The position numbers and the translations under genes are program-made. Below the pieces are notes generated by a model. The model saw only the letters and a program-made list of their open reading frames with translations. It searched no databases and had not been told where the DNA came from. Shown piece after piece: positions 1 through 5,958 of a stretch of 6,006 nucleotides of DNA. Each line of letters begins with the position of its first letter. The first letter of the stretch is position 1. This DNA is from Paludibacteraceae bacterium. Its GTDB lineage: Bacteria > Bacteroidota > Bacteroidia > Bacteroidales > Paludibacteraceae. The stretch is taken from contig JAGCZK010000207.1 in the NCBI GenBank assembly GCA_017960065.1, positions 1-6,006 on the forward strand, read 5' to 3'.

Positions 1-260
1 GTCAGCGCTTCGACGTCTTGCCGCATCTGTTGGGCGGCGTCGGCGAAGGAAAGGCTGTCGGCGCGCATGTAGGCCTGTGCGAGCAACCCGTCGTTGTGGT
101 TGAGCGCCGGATTGAACCGAAGGCTTTTGCAGGCGGGATACACCGTGTCTTTGCGGATGCCGGCGCTTTGGCGTGCGGCCACAAATCCGCCCAGTCCGGG
201 AAGGATGACACAGTCGTGTTCCGAAAGCAGTTGTCTGATATGTGCGTCGAGTGTTTTCAA
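1..260 (-). CDS. HU-CCDC81 domain protein (probable SPOR-domain family), N-terminal fragment
   Basis: Reading the minus strand from 260 to the window edge gives an open frame beginning (M)KTLDAHIRQLL and continuing SEHDCVILPGLGGFVAA, then a segment with LRFNPALNHNDGLLAQAYMR. The pattern of a short amphipathic helix, D-C-V-I-x-P-G-x-G-G-F, then F-N-x-x-L-x-x-N-D-G-L-L matches the tandem prokaryotic HU-CCDC81 domains. In Bacteroidota these usually sit at the N-terminus of proteins ending in a peptidoglycan-binding SPOR domain, which would lie left of position 1. The frame opens after a stop at 315-317 and has no ATG before codon 64, so I chose TTG at 258-260, which puts MKTL just before the conserved helix as in relatives. 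A second TTG at 276-278 is possible. The molecular role is not well established; HU-like domains suggest a structural or binding function. Family call fairly sure, start codon less so. Confidence 0.82.
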   Translation of the reverse strand, partial: MKTLDAHIRQLLSEHDCVILPGLGGFVAARQSAGIRKDTVYPACKSLRFNPALNHNDGLLAQAYMRADSLSFADAAQQMRQDVEAL

Positions 261-267
261 AGCAACG

Positions 268-299
268 CAAAGGAACAAAAAAAAACGGCGGAACGCAAA
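268..299 (-). promoter_or_regulatory. Candidate promoter for the HU-CCDC81 gene
   Basis: On the minus strand a TTTG (299-296) is followed after 20 bases by TTCCTTTG (275-268), one mismatch from the Bacteroidota TAnnTTTG box. Transcription would then begin at about 260-263, at or next to the proposed TTG start, implying a leaderless or nearly leaderless message. The spacer contains a run of nine T, so a chance match is possible. Confidence 0.4.
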
Positions 300-369
300 T
301 ATTTTCAGGCCGAGTTATAAACATTTTTTCAATAAAAAGGGAGTGCACCCGAATTTTTTTTGCCGATAT

Positions 370-400
370 TTTGCCAGTGTGCGTAAAAGTTGTACCTTTG
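370..400 (+). promoter_or_regulatory. Bacteroidota-type promoter of rpsP
   Basis: TTTG at 370-373 and TACCTTTG at 393-400, separated by 19 bases, match the -33 and -7 elements of the Bacteroidota housekeeping sigma factor. Transcription should start near 405-407, giving a leader of about 50 bases before the rpsP ATG. T-rich DNA lies just upstream of the -33 box. Confidence 0.85.
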
Positions 401-454
401 CACCCGCATTCGAGTAATGCGCGAAGTATTAATTTTTAATTAACAGTAACACAA

Positions 455-1036
455 ATGGCAACTAAAATTAGATTGCAAAGACACGGTCGCAAGGGATATG
501 CTTACTACCATATCGTTATTGCCGACGAAAGAGCGCCACGTGATGGCAGATTTATCGCACGCATCGGTTCGTACAACCCGAACACCAACCCTGCTACGGT
601 AAATATCGACTTCGAAGCCGCATTGAAATGGTTGAACTGCGGCGCACAACCCACCGATACGGTTCGCAACCTTCTCTCTGGCGAAGGTGTGATGCTGATG
701 AAGCACCTGCAAGGTGGTGTGGCCAAGGGCGCTTTCTCGCAAGAGGAAGCCGACAAGAAATTCCAGGCTTGGAAGGACGAAAAGGCCAAAAAACAGGAAA
801 AAGCGGTTGAAAAGGTGAAAGCCGCCGCTATCGCCAGCGCCAAAGAGCGTCTGGAAGCTGAAAAAGAAGTGAACAAAGCGAAGGCTGCCGCCGTTGCCAA
901 GAAATTGGCCGACAAACTGGCTGCCGAAGAAGAAGCCGCTAAAGCTGCCGCCGCTGAGGCTGCCGCTCAAGAGGCTCCCGCCGAAGAAGCTGCTGCCGCT
1001 CCTGCCGAAGAAGCTGCCGCTGCTCCCGAAGCATAA
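455..1036 (+). CDS. rpsP: 30S ribosomal protein S16 with long C-terminal extension
   Basis: The product is S16, which binds 16S rRNA early in assembly of the small ribosomal subunit. The start MATKIRLQRHGRKGYAYYHI and the following VIADERAPRDGRFIARIGSY are the classic S16 N-terminal signature, and the globular core occupies about residues 1-80. The protein is 193 residues, against roughly 80-90 in Escherichia coli. The extra 110 residues are a Lys/Ala/Glu-rich helical stretch (about 100-170) followed by a low-complexity Ala/Glu/Pro tail containing two PAEEAAAA units. Such extensions are usual for S16 in Bacteroidota. The ATG has no Shine-Dalgarno but an A/T-rich upstream region (TTAATTAACAGTAACACAA), typical of the phylum. 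The gene appears to form a single transcription unit between a strong promoter and a strong terminator. Confidence 0.97.
   Translation: MATKIRLQRHGRKGYAYYHIVIADERAPRDGRFIARIGSYNPNTNPATVNIDFEAALKWLNCGAQPTDTVRNLLSGEGVMLMKHLQGGVAKGAFSQEEADKKFQAWKDEKAKKQEKAVEKVKAAAIASAKERLEAEKEVNKAKAAAVAKKLADKLAAEEEAAKAAAAEAAAQEAPAEEAAAAPAEEAAAAPEA
977..1024 (+). repeat. 24-bp in-frame tandem repeat in the rpsP tail
   Basis: Two adjacent 24-base units (977-1000 and 1001-1024) each encode PAEEAAAA. They differ only at a few third-codon positions (CCC/CCT and GCT/GCC), and a partial third unit (PEA) ends the protein. This fits slippage or duplication inside a disordered tail. Confidence 0.8.
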
Positions 1037-1052
1037 GCTTTTGACCCATCCG

Positions 1053-1085
1053 AAAAAGCCGTTGTCATCTGCAACGGCTTTTTTT
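1053..1085 (+). terminator. Intrinsic terminator after rpsP
   Basis: AAAAAGCCGTTG (1053-1064) pairs with CAACGGCTTTTT (1072-1083) around the short loop TCATCTG, and the T run continues to 1085. The 12-bp stem, GC-rich in its middle and ending in seven T, is a textbook rho-independent terminator 17 bases after the rpsP stop. Confidence 0.92.
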
Positions 1086-1101
1086 ATACAACCCACCGCC
1101 C

Positions 1102-2664
1102 ATGCAATACGAATACAACCTCAGGGTTCACCCAAAAATTGCCGCCGACAGCAGCGAACTCCGCTCGTACCTGTCGCGCGAGAAGGGACTCCGTCCCGAC
1201 GAAATCCGCGCGGTGCTGATCCGTCGCCGTTCTATCGACGCCCGCAGCCGGCAGGTGATGGTGAACCTGACCGTGCAGGTGTTTGTCAATGAGCCGGCTC
1301 CCGAGCCGCGCCTGGTGTGGGCCGAATACCGCGACGTGTCGGCCGCTCCCCAAGTGGTGGTCGTGGGGGCGGGCCCAGGAGGCCTGTTCGCCGCGCTGCG
1401 TCTGATTGAGCTCGGCTACAAGCCCGTTGTGCTCGAGCGTGGCAAGGATGTGGCCTCGCGCAAGCTCGATATCGCCGAGATTTCGCGTCGCCAGGTGGTG
1501 GACAGCGAATCGAACTACAGTTTTGGCGAGGGGGGTGCCGGGGCCTATTCCGACGGAAAACTCTTTACGCGTAGCAAAAAGAAGGGCGATGTCGACCGGA
1601 TCCTCGGCATTTTTGTCCAACATGGGGCCAACCCCTCCATTTTGGTGGATGCGCACCCGCATATCGGCACCGACAAACTTCCGGGAGTGATCAAGGCCAT
1701 GCGCGAACGGATTCTGTCGTGTGGCGGCGAGGTGCATTTCCAGACCCGGGTGGATGCCCTGATTCTGCGTCAGCAGCGGGTCTGTGGCGTACAGGTGGCC
1801 GATGGCGCGCAGTTTATGGGGCCGGTCATTCTGGCGACCGGGCATTCCGCCCGCGACGTGTACCGCTTCTTGTCGCAGCAGGGGGTCAACCTGCAGGCGA
1901 AGGGGATTGCGGTCGGTGTCCGTCTCGAGCATCCGCAGGCGCTGATTGACCAGATGCAGTATCATAGTCCGGAAGGACGCGGCCGGTACCTGCCTGCCGC
2001 CGAATACAATTTTGTCACGCAAGTGCGTGGACGGGGCGTTTATTCGTTCTGTATGTGTCCGGGTGGTTTTGTCGTTCCGGCGGCCACCGGTCCCGAGCAG
2101 GTGGTGGTCAACGGCATGTCGCCCTCCAACCGTGGCGGCCGCTGGGCCAATTCGGGCATGGTGGTCGAAATCCGTCCCGAGGATTTGCCCGAGGCTTGCC
2201 AGCGCGAGGGCGTGTTTGCGATGATGCGCTTTCAGGAGCAGATGGAGCGCGACGCCTATGTCAACGGAGGCCGTTGTCAGAAGGCACCGGCGCAGCGCAT
2301 GACCGATTTTGTGCATAAGCGGCTGTCGGCCGACTTGCCGTCGTCTTCGTATGTGCCGGGGCTGTTGTCGGCGCCGCTGCATTTTTTGCTGCCCCAGGGC
2401 GTAGGCGACCGTTTGGCCGACGGGTTTACGGCGTTCGGCCGCTGGTCGAAGGCCTTTCTGACGCGCGAGGCCTGTCTGATTGGGGTCGAAACGCGTACTT
2501 CCTCGCCCATCCGCATTGTGCGCGATGCCGAAAGTTTGCAGGCGTTGGATATTGCCGGGCTGTACCCTTGTGGCGAAGGGGCGGGCTATGCCGGCGGCAT
2601 CGTGTCGGCGGCGATCGACGGCGAGCGTTGTGCCGAAGCGTGCGTGGCGGCGTTCAAGAATTGA
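1102..2664 (+). CDS. NAD(P)/FAD-dependent oxidoreductase, COG2509-type dehydrogenase
   Basis: A 520-residue flavoprotein of the uncharacterised FAD-dependent dehydrogenase family COG2509. An N-terminal domain (about residues 1-75, with RRRSIDAR at 41-48) precedes the dinucleotide-binding fold: VVVVGAGPGG at 85-94 supplies the GxGxxG loop, and E112 at the end of the second strand is placed to bind the FAD ribose. FGEGGAGAYSDGK (141-153) is a conserved family motif. ILATGHSARD (243-252) is the ATG motif of two-dinucleotide flavoproteins. The C-terminal LYPCGEGAGYAGGI (487-500) closes the FAD site. There is no signal peptide or membrane segment, so it is probably cytosolic. Its substrate is unknown. 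The ATG is 16 bases beyond the rpsP terminator, and the N-terminus fits the family from the first residue. No separate promoter is evident, so expression may depend on read-through from rpsP. Its 3' end overlaps the convergent pgeF. Confidence 0.92.
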   Translation: MQYEYNLRVHPKIAADSSELRSYLSREKGLRPDEIRAVLIRRRSIDARSRQVMVNLTVQVFVNEPAPEPRLVWAEYRDVSAAPQVVVVGAGPGGLFAALRLIELGYKPVVLERGKDVASRKLDIAEISRRQVVDSESNYSFGEGGAGAYSDGKLFTRSKKKGDVDRILGIFVQHGANPSILVDAHPHIGTDKLPGVIKAMRERILSCGGEVHFQTRVDALILRQQRVCGVQVADGAQFMGPVILATGHSARDVYRFLSQQGVNLQAKGIAVGVRLEHPQALIDQMQYHSPEGRGRYLPAAEYNFVTQVRGRGVYSFCMCPGGFVVPAATGPEQVVVNGMSPSNRGGRWANSGMVVEIRPEDLPEACQREGVFAMMRFQEQMERDAYVNGGRCQKAPAQRMTDFVHKRLSADLPSSSYVPGLLSAPLHFLLPQGVGDRLADGFTAFGRWSKAFLTREACLIGVETRTSSPIRIVRDAESLQALDIAGLYPCGEGAGYAGGIVSAAIDGERCAEACVAAFKN

Positions 2665-3473
2665 GGGGGGCGTAGCCCGATACAGTGGGCCGTTCGGCCC
2701 GAAGCCGCCCCTAAACGTCGGGCCGAGAAATACTTTTCGGGGTGTTGGTAGCTGCATTCGCGGCTGATTTCCACTTGTTTTCGCGGGACTCCCGCTTCCT
2801 CCAGCGTCTGTCGGATAGCGGCGGACAGGTTTAACTGCCGGTGTCGGGGGCTTTTCCCTTTTTTGAATATCCGGTGGGTGTCGAATCCGGCTTCGGCAAA
2901 GGCGGTGGTCAGTTCGTCGCCCACCTCATAGTCTTCGGTGCTGATGTGCGGTGCCACCGCTACCAGCAGGTCTTGCGGGCGGGTTCCGTAACGCTGCCGC
3001 ATTTCGGCGATGGTGGCCAATACGATTTTTTGTACTGTGCCGCGCCAACCCGAGTGCGCCAGTCCGATGGCCCGATGTGCCGGGTCGTATAGAAAAACGG
3101 CCATGCAGTCGGCCGTAAATATTCCCAAAAAGACTCCGGGTTGCCGGGTGATCAGGGCATCGACCCCTTGCAGTCTGTCGGCCTGTTCCTCTTCGTTTTT
3201 CTTCAGAAAATCCGAATCGATTTCGATTACATTGCAGCTGTGTGTCTGTCTTGGGAAAAACAAATTTTTGGGGTTGATGGCGTTTTGCTGGCAAAAAATC
3301 CGGCGGTTTTGACGGATGATGTCGGGGTTATTGCCTGCGTACGGACAAAAGTCCATTCCGGCGTAGGGGAGCGCCAGCGTGGCCGCATCCGGGTGCCGTT
3401 CGGCCCCGAAACGCAGGCTGGTAAAGGCTTTGACGCCTTGTTTGCAGTATATCCGGTAGGTCTTTTGCTGCAT
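2586..3473 (-). CDS. pgeF: Peptidoglycan editing factor PgeF (laccase-domain, YfiH family)
   Basis: A 295-residue multicopper-oxidase-fold protein of the YfiH/PgeF/DUF152 family. Members hydrolyse mis-made UDP-MurNAc-L-serine in cell-wall synthesis and, in relatives such as LACC1, act on purine nucleosides. Seen here: FPRQTHS (73-79, H78), FTADCMAVFLYDP (119-131, C123), LAHSGWRGT (138-146, H140), APHISTEDYEVGDEL (174-188) and ECSYQHPEKYFSARRLG (239-255). H78, C123 and H140 are the expected zinc ligands. I chose ATG at 3471-3473 (MQQKTYRIY). An in-frame TTG eight codons upstream (3495-3497) overlaps the likely -7 box and is unlikely. The family normally ends soon after the SxRRLGxxSGR segment, near residue 266, but here translation runs on for about 29 residues into the antisense of the FAD gene, ending at 2586. 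That tail resembles nothing in the family. Probably monocistronic. Confidence 0.92.
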   Translation of the reverse strand: MQQKTYRIYCKQGVKAFTSLRFGAERHPDAATLALPYAGMDFCPYAGNNPDIIRQNRRIFCQQNAINPKNLFFPRQTHSCNVIEIDSDFLKKNEEEQADRLQGVDALITRQPGVFLGIFTADCMAVFLYDPAHRAIGLAHSGWRGTVQKIVLATIAEMRQRYGTRPQDLLVAVAPHISTEDYEVGDELTTAFAEAGFDTHRIFKKGKSPRHRQLNLSAAIRQTLEEAGVPRKQVEISRECSYQHPEKYFSARRLGAASGRTAHCIGLRPPQFLNAATHASAQRSPSIAADTMPPA

Positions 3474-3494
3474 GGTTTTGCCTGTTTGGTGATG

Positions 3495-3526
3495 CAAAAA
3501 TAGGAAAATAGGCCCGAATCTCTAAA
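3495..3526 (-). promoter_or_regulatory. Candidate promoter of pgeF
   Basis: On the minus strand TTTA (3526-3523) is followed after 20 bases by TATTTTTG (3502-3495), an exact match to TAnnTTTG; the -33 box has one mismatch. Transcription would start near 3489, leaving a leader of about 16 bases before the ATG at 3473. Confidence 0.6.
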
Positions 3527-3533
3527 TATTTAG
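3522..3533. promoter_or_regulatory. 12-bp perfect palindrome between divergent promoters
   Basis: CTAAATATTTAG is its own reverse complement. It covers the -33 element proposed for pgeF and lies 9 bases upstream of the -33 TTTG of the polyamine operon. The position suits an operator for a dimeric regulator acting on one or both genes, but A/T-rich palindromes also arise by chance. Confidence 0.35.
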
Positions 3534-3542
3534 CCGAAAATG

Positions 3543-3572
3543 TTTGTTCGCTTGTAGAATTGATTACCTTTG
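3543..3572 (+). promoter_or_regulatory. Bacteroidota-type promoter of the polyamine operon
   Basis: TTTG at 3543-3546 and TACCTTTG at 3565-3572 are separated by 18 bases. The -7 box is identical to that of rpsP. Transcription should start near 3577-3579, giving a leader of about 100 bases before the decarboxylase ATG at 3681. Confidence 0.8.
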
Positions 3573-3589
3573 CCTTTGATTTAGGAATG

Positions 3590-3633
3590 TAAGTGAGTTA
3601 CATTGTTAAAATTTTATCAAAGTAACTTACTTG
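3590..3633 (+). promoter_or_regulatory. Long imperfect hairpin in the 5' leader of the polyamine operon
   Basis: The two arms 3590-3609 and 3614-3633 pair around AATT. TAAGTGAGTTAC pairs with GTAACTTACTTG (12 pairs, including two G-T wobbles), then an A-A mismatch, TTG with CAA, a T-T mismatch, and TAA with TTA. It lies roughly 11 bases after the predicted transcription start and 47 bases before the ATG, and it has no following T run, so it is not an intrinsic terminator. As RNA it could stabilise the 5' end or bind a regulator; as DNA it is a near-palindrome that a dimeric protein could bind. I recognise no known riboswitch class. Confidence 0.6.
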
Positions 3634-3680
3634 GATTTGAAATTTGCGAAATTAGTCGGATTCTTTAATTTTTTACCGAA

Positions 3681-5075
3681 ATGAAGAACAAGTACATTGA
3701 TTTGATTGAGCAGACTTCGGAATTTCCTACCGAAGAGTTCCGTATCGAAGAAAACGAACTGTACTTCAATGAGATTCCTTTGATGGATATCATCGAACAG
3801 TATGGCACGCCGCTGCGCATAACGTATCTTCCGCGCATCGCTTCGCAAATCCAGAAGGCGCGCCGCATGTTCAACGTGGCGATGGCCAAAGTGGATTACA
3901 ATGCCGACTACCACTATTGTTACTGCACCAAAAGTTCGCATTTTTCGTTTGTAATGGAAGAGGTGCTCAAACACGATGTGCATGTCGAGACTTCGTCGGC
4001 CTTTGATATGAATATCATTGAGCAGCTTTACGAAAACGGTACGTTCAAAAAAGACAACTTCATTATCTGCAACGGATTCAAGCGTCCGCAGTACATCGAG
4101 AATATCCAAAACTTTGTGGAGCAGGGCTTCGAAAACGTCATTGCGGTGCTCGACAACAAGTTTGAACTCGACCGTTTGCTCGACGGCATGAAATCCAAGT
4201 TTAAGGTGGGCCTGCGAATTGCTTCCGAAGAAGAACCCAAATTCGATTTTTACACCTCGCGTTTGGGAATCCGATACAACGACATCCTGCCGTACTATTA
4301 CGAAAAGATCAAGGACAATCCGCTCTGCGAGCTCAAGCTCCTGCACTTTTTTATCAATACCGGCATTCGCGACACGGCCTATTACTGGAGTGAGTTGAGC
4401 AAGGCAGTGGAGCTGTATTGCGAGCTGAAGAAAATCTGTCCGGAGCTCGATACGCTCGACATCGGCGGCGGTTTCCCGATTGCCACGCACCTGGATTACA
4501 ATTTCGATTACGAGTACATGGCCGAAGAAATTGTGGCTCAGATTAAGAACATCTGTACCCAAAACGGCGTGGCCGAACCCAATATCTTCACCGAATTCGG
4601 TTCGTTTACGGTTGGCGAGAGCGGGGCGATTCTCTACAGCATTGTCAACCAAAAGCAACAGAACGACCGCGAGTCGTGGAACATGATCGACAGTTCGTTT
4701 ATCACCACGCTGCCCGACACTTGGGCCATCAACCAGCGTTATATTCTGTTGGCCATCAACAACTGGGACAAGGAATACCAGCGGGTGCACCTCGGTGGTC
4801 TGACCTGCGACAGCGAGGATTTCTACAGCGCCGGCCACAACAACGCCATCTTCCTGCCCAAAATCGACCCCGAGGCCGAAACGCCGCAGTATATCGGGCT
4901 TTTCCATACCGGGGCGTACCAAGAGGCGCTTTCGGGCTTTGGCGGTATCCAGCACTGCCTGATTCCGTCGCCCAAACATGTGGTGATCGGCTTGGACGAA
5001 AACGGAGAGTATTTCACCAAGCTTTTCGCAAAGGAACAAAGTTATAAATCAATGTTGAAAGTTTTGGGTTACTGA
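3681..5075 (+). CDS. speA: PLP-dependent arginine decarboxylase, short Bacteroidota form (fold type III)
   Basis: A 464-residue member of the alanine-racemase-fold amino-acid decarboxylases. YCTKSS (81-86) carries the PLP lysine K84; LLHFFINTG (220-228) matches the barrel-strand HxH region of relatives; LDIGGGFP (259-266) is the PLP-phosphate glycine loop. GGLTCDSED (372-380) supplies the cross-subunit catalytic Cys-Asp (C376, D377), and FHTGAYQ (408-414) contains the usual GAY tyrosine. The family's EPGR motif reads EFGS (305-308). It probably converts arginine to agmatine. This rests mainly on the next gene being an agmatinase and on resemblance to short decarboxylases annotated this way in Bacteroidota. 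It is far shorter than the roughly 630-residue biosynthetic SpeA, so the symbol is functional rather than strictly orthologous. Carboxynorspermidine or diaminopimelate decarboxylase are less likely alternatives. First gene of a two-gene operon, TGATG-coupled to the agmatinase. Confidence 0.78.
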   Translation: MKNKYIDLIEQTSEFPTEEFRIEENELYFNEIPLMDIIEQYGTPLRITYLPRIASQIQKARRMFNVAMAKVDYNADYHYCYCTKSSHFSFVMEEVLKHDVHVETSSAFDMNIIEQLYENGTFKKDNFIICNGFKRPQYIENIQNFVEQGFENVIAVLDNKFELDRLLDGMKSKFKVGLRIASEEEPKFDFYTSRLGIRYNDILPYYYEKIKDNPLCELKLLHFFINTGIRDTAYYWSELSKAVELYCELKKICPELDTLDIGGGFPIATHLDYNFDYEYMAEEIVAQIKNICTQNGVAEPNIFTEFGSFTVGESGAILYSIVNQKQQNDRESWNMIDSSFITTLPDTWAINQRYILLAINNWDKEYQRVHLGGLTCDSEDFYSAGHNNAIFLPKIDPEAETPQYIGLFHTGAYQEALSGFGGIQHCLIPSPKHVVIGLDENGEYFTKLFAKEQSYKSMLKVLGY

Positions 5076-5929
5076 TGAAGAAGAATTGGATGCCTTTTGG
5101 CGATTTTGAAGACAGCTTCCGCGCATACGAACCGGCTAAAATCGCTGTTCTGCCGGTGCCATACGACAAAACCAGCACTTGGGTGAAGGGGGCCGACAAG
5201 GGGCCGCAGGCGTTTCTCGAAGCGTCGTTCGCCCTGGAAAATCTCGACCTTGAGACCGGGACCGAGGTGTATCGGCAGGGAATTGCCACGCTTCCTTCCG
5301 TTACGGCCGACGCCACCCCCGAAGCACTGTGCGATGCCGTGCAGCAGGCGACCGGGCGGATTTGGGACGACGGCAAGTTTCCGGTGACGGTGGGCGGCAA
5401 CCATACGGTGTCGATTGGAGCCATCCGGGCTGCTGCCAAGCGGTTTCCGGGATTGTCGGTGCTGCAGCTCGACGCGCATTCCGACTTGCGGTCAGAATAC
5501 GAAGGTACGCCGCTTAACCACGCGTGTGTGATGAACCGCGCCCAGGAGTGTGCCTCGACGGTGCAGGTGGGGATTCGCAGCATGTGCAGCGAGGAGTTGC
5601 CGTTTGCCGCCAAGAGCCGGATTTTTTACGCGCATCAGATTTACGATTCCGAAAAATGGTTTGATGAGGCGCTCGGCGCACTTTCCGAAAAGGTCTATCT
5701 GACCATCGACCTCGATGTCTTCGATCCGTCGGTGCTGCCTTCTACGGGGACGCCCGAACCGGGCGGCCTTTCGTATTACCAGGTCCTGCATTTTTTGAAA
5801 CGGGTGTTTGCTGCCAAAAATGTGGTGGGGTTTGATATTGTCGAGCTTTGTCCCAATCCGTCGGACAAGGCCTCGGATTATCTTGCTGCCCGCCTGGCGT
5901 ACCAGTTGATGACGTATAAGTTTTTGTAG
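5075..5929 (+). CDS. speB: Agmatinase (ureohydrolase family)
   Basis: A 284-residue ureohydrolase, normal length for agmatinase, which hydrolyses agmatine to putrescine and urea with a binuclear manganese centre. Metal-ligand motifs are complete: GGNHT (107-111, H110), LDAHSDLR (132-139, D133, H135, D137) and TIDLDVFDP (210-218, D212, D214). LNHACVMNR (147-155) and FDIVEL (253-258, E257) are the substrate-side segments, and GTPEPGG (225-231) is also conserved. The SHACVM-like motif and the N-terminal WMPFGD...VLPVPYDKTST region favour agmatinase over arginase or formimidoylglutamase. The position after His is N rather than the common D/E in GGDH/GGEH. The ATG (5075-5077) overlaps the stop of the decarboxylase (TGATG), implying translational coupling and matched production of the two enzymes. 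No signal peptide; cytosolic. Confidence 0.9.
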   Translation: MKKNWMPFGDFEDSFRAYEPAKIAVLPVPYDKTSTWVKGADKGPQAFLEASFALENLDLETGTEVYRQGIATLPSVTADATPEALCDAVQQATGRIWDDGKFPVTVGGNHTVSIGAIRAAAKRFPGLSVLQLDAHSDLRSEYEGTPLNHACVMNRAQECASTVQVGIRSMCSEELPFAAKSRIFYAHQIYDSEKWFDEALGALSEKVYLTIDLDVFDPSVLPSTGTPEPGGLSYYQVLHFLKRVFAAKNVVGFDIVELCPNPSDKASDYLAARLAYQLMTYKFL

Positions 5930-5958
5930 TAGCCCCCCCCGGTTCCACCTCTGTATTC

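Noticed and set aside
339..360. GGGAGTGCACCC followed by a T run, resembling a terminator
   Set aside because: Only three G-C pairs can form outside a six-base core, and it lies between divergent genes where no plus-strand transcript should end.
18..439. Plus-strand open frames of 65-107 codons at the left edge
   Set aside because: They are antisense to the HU-CCDC81 fragment, run through the A-rich intergenic DNA and match nothing recognisable.
440..1096. 218-codon minus-strand frame rich in Gly, Ser and Phe opposite rpsP
   Set aside because: The composition is simply the complement of the Ala/Glu/Lys repeats of the S16 tail.
2687..2700. GGGCCGTTCGGCCC hairpin near the FAD-pgeF junction as a shared terminator
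   Set aside because: The stem is perfect but has no T run on either side and encodes part of the conserved PgeF C-terminus (SGRTA), so termination activity is unsupported.
1084..2757. 557-codon open frame on the minus strand opposite the FAD dehydrogenase
   Set aside because: It is Arg/His-rich with no recognisable motif and lies antisense to a gene with clear FAD motifs throughout; long antisense frames are common in GC-rich genes.
3637..3684. Possible 15-codon leader peptide starting at TTG and overlapping the decarboxylase start as ATGA
   Set aside because: It has no ATG, no run of arginine or other polyamine-related codons, and an A/T-rich composition where short frames arise by chance.
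3627..5039. 470-codon open frame on the minus strand opposite the arginine decarboxylase
   Set aside because: The plus-strand frame carries all PLP-decarboxylase motifs and a good promoter; the antisense frame shows no family features.
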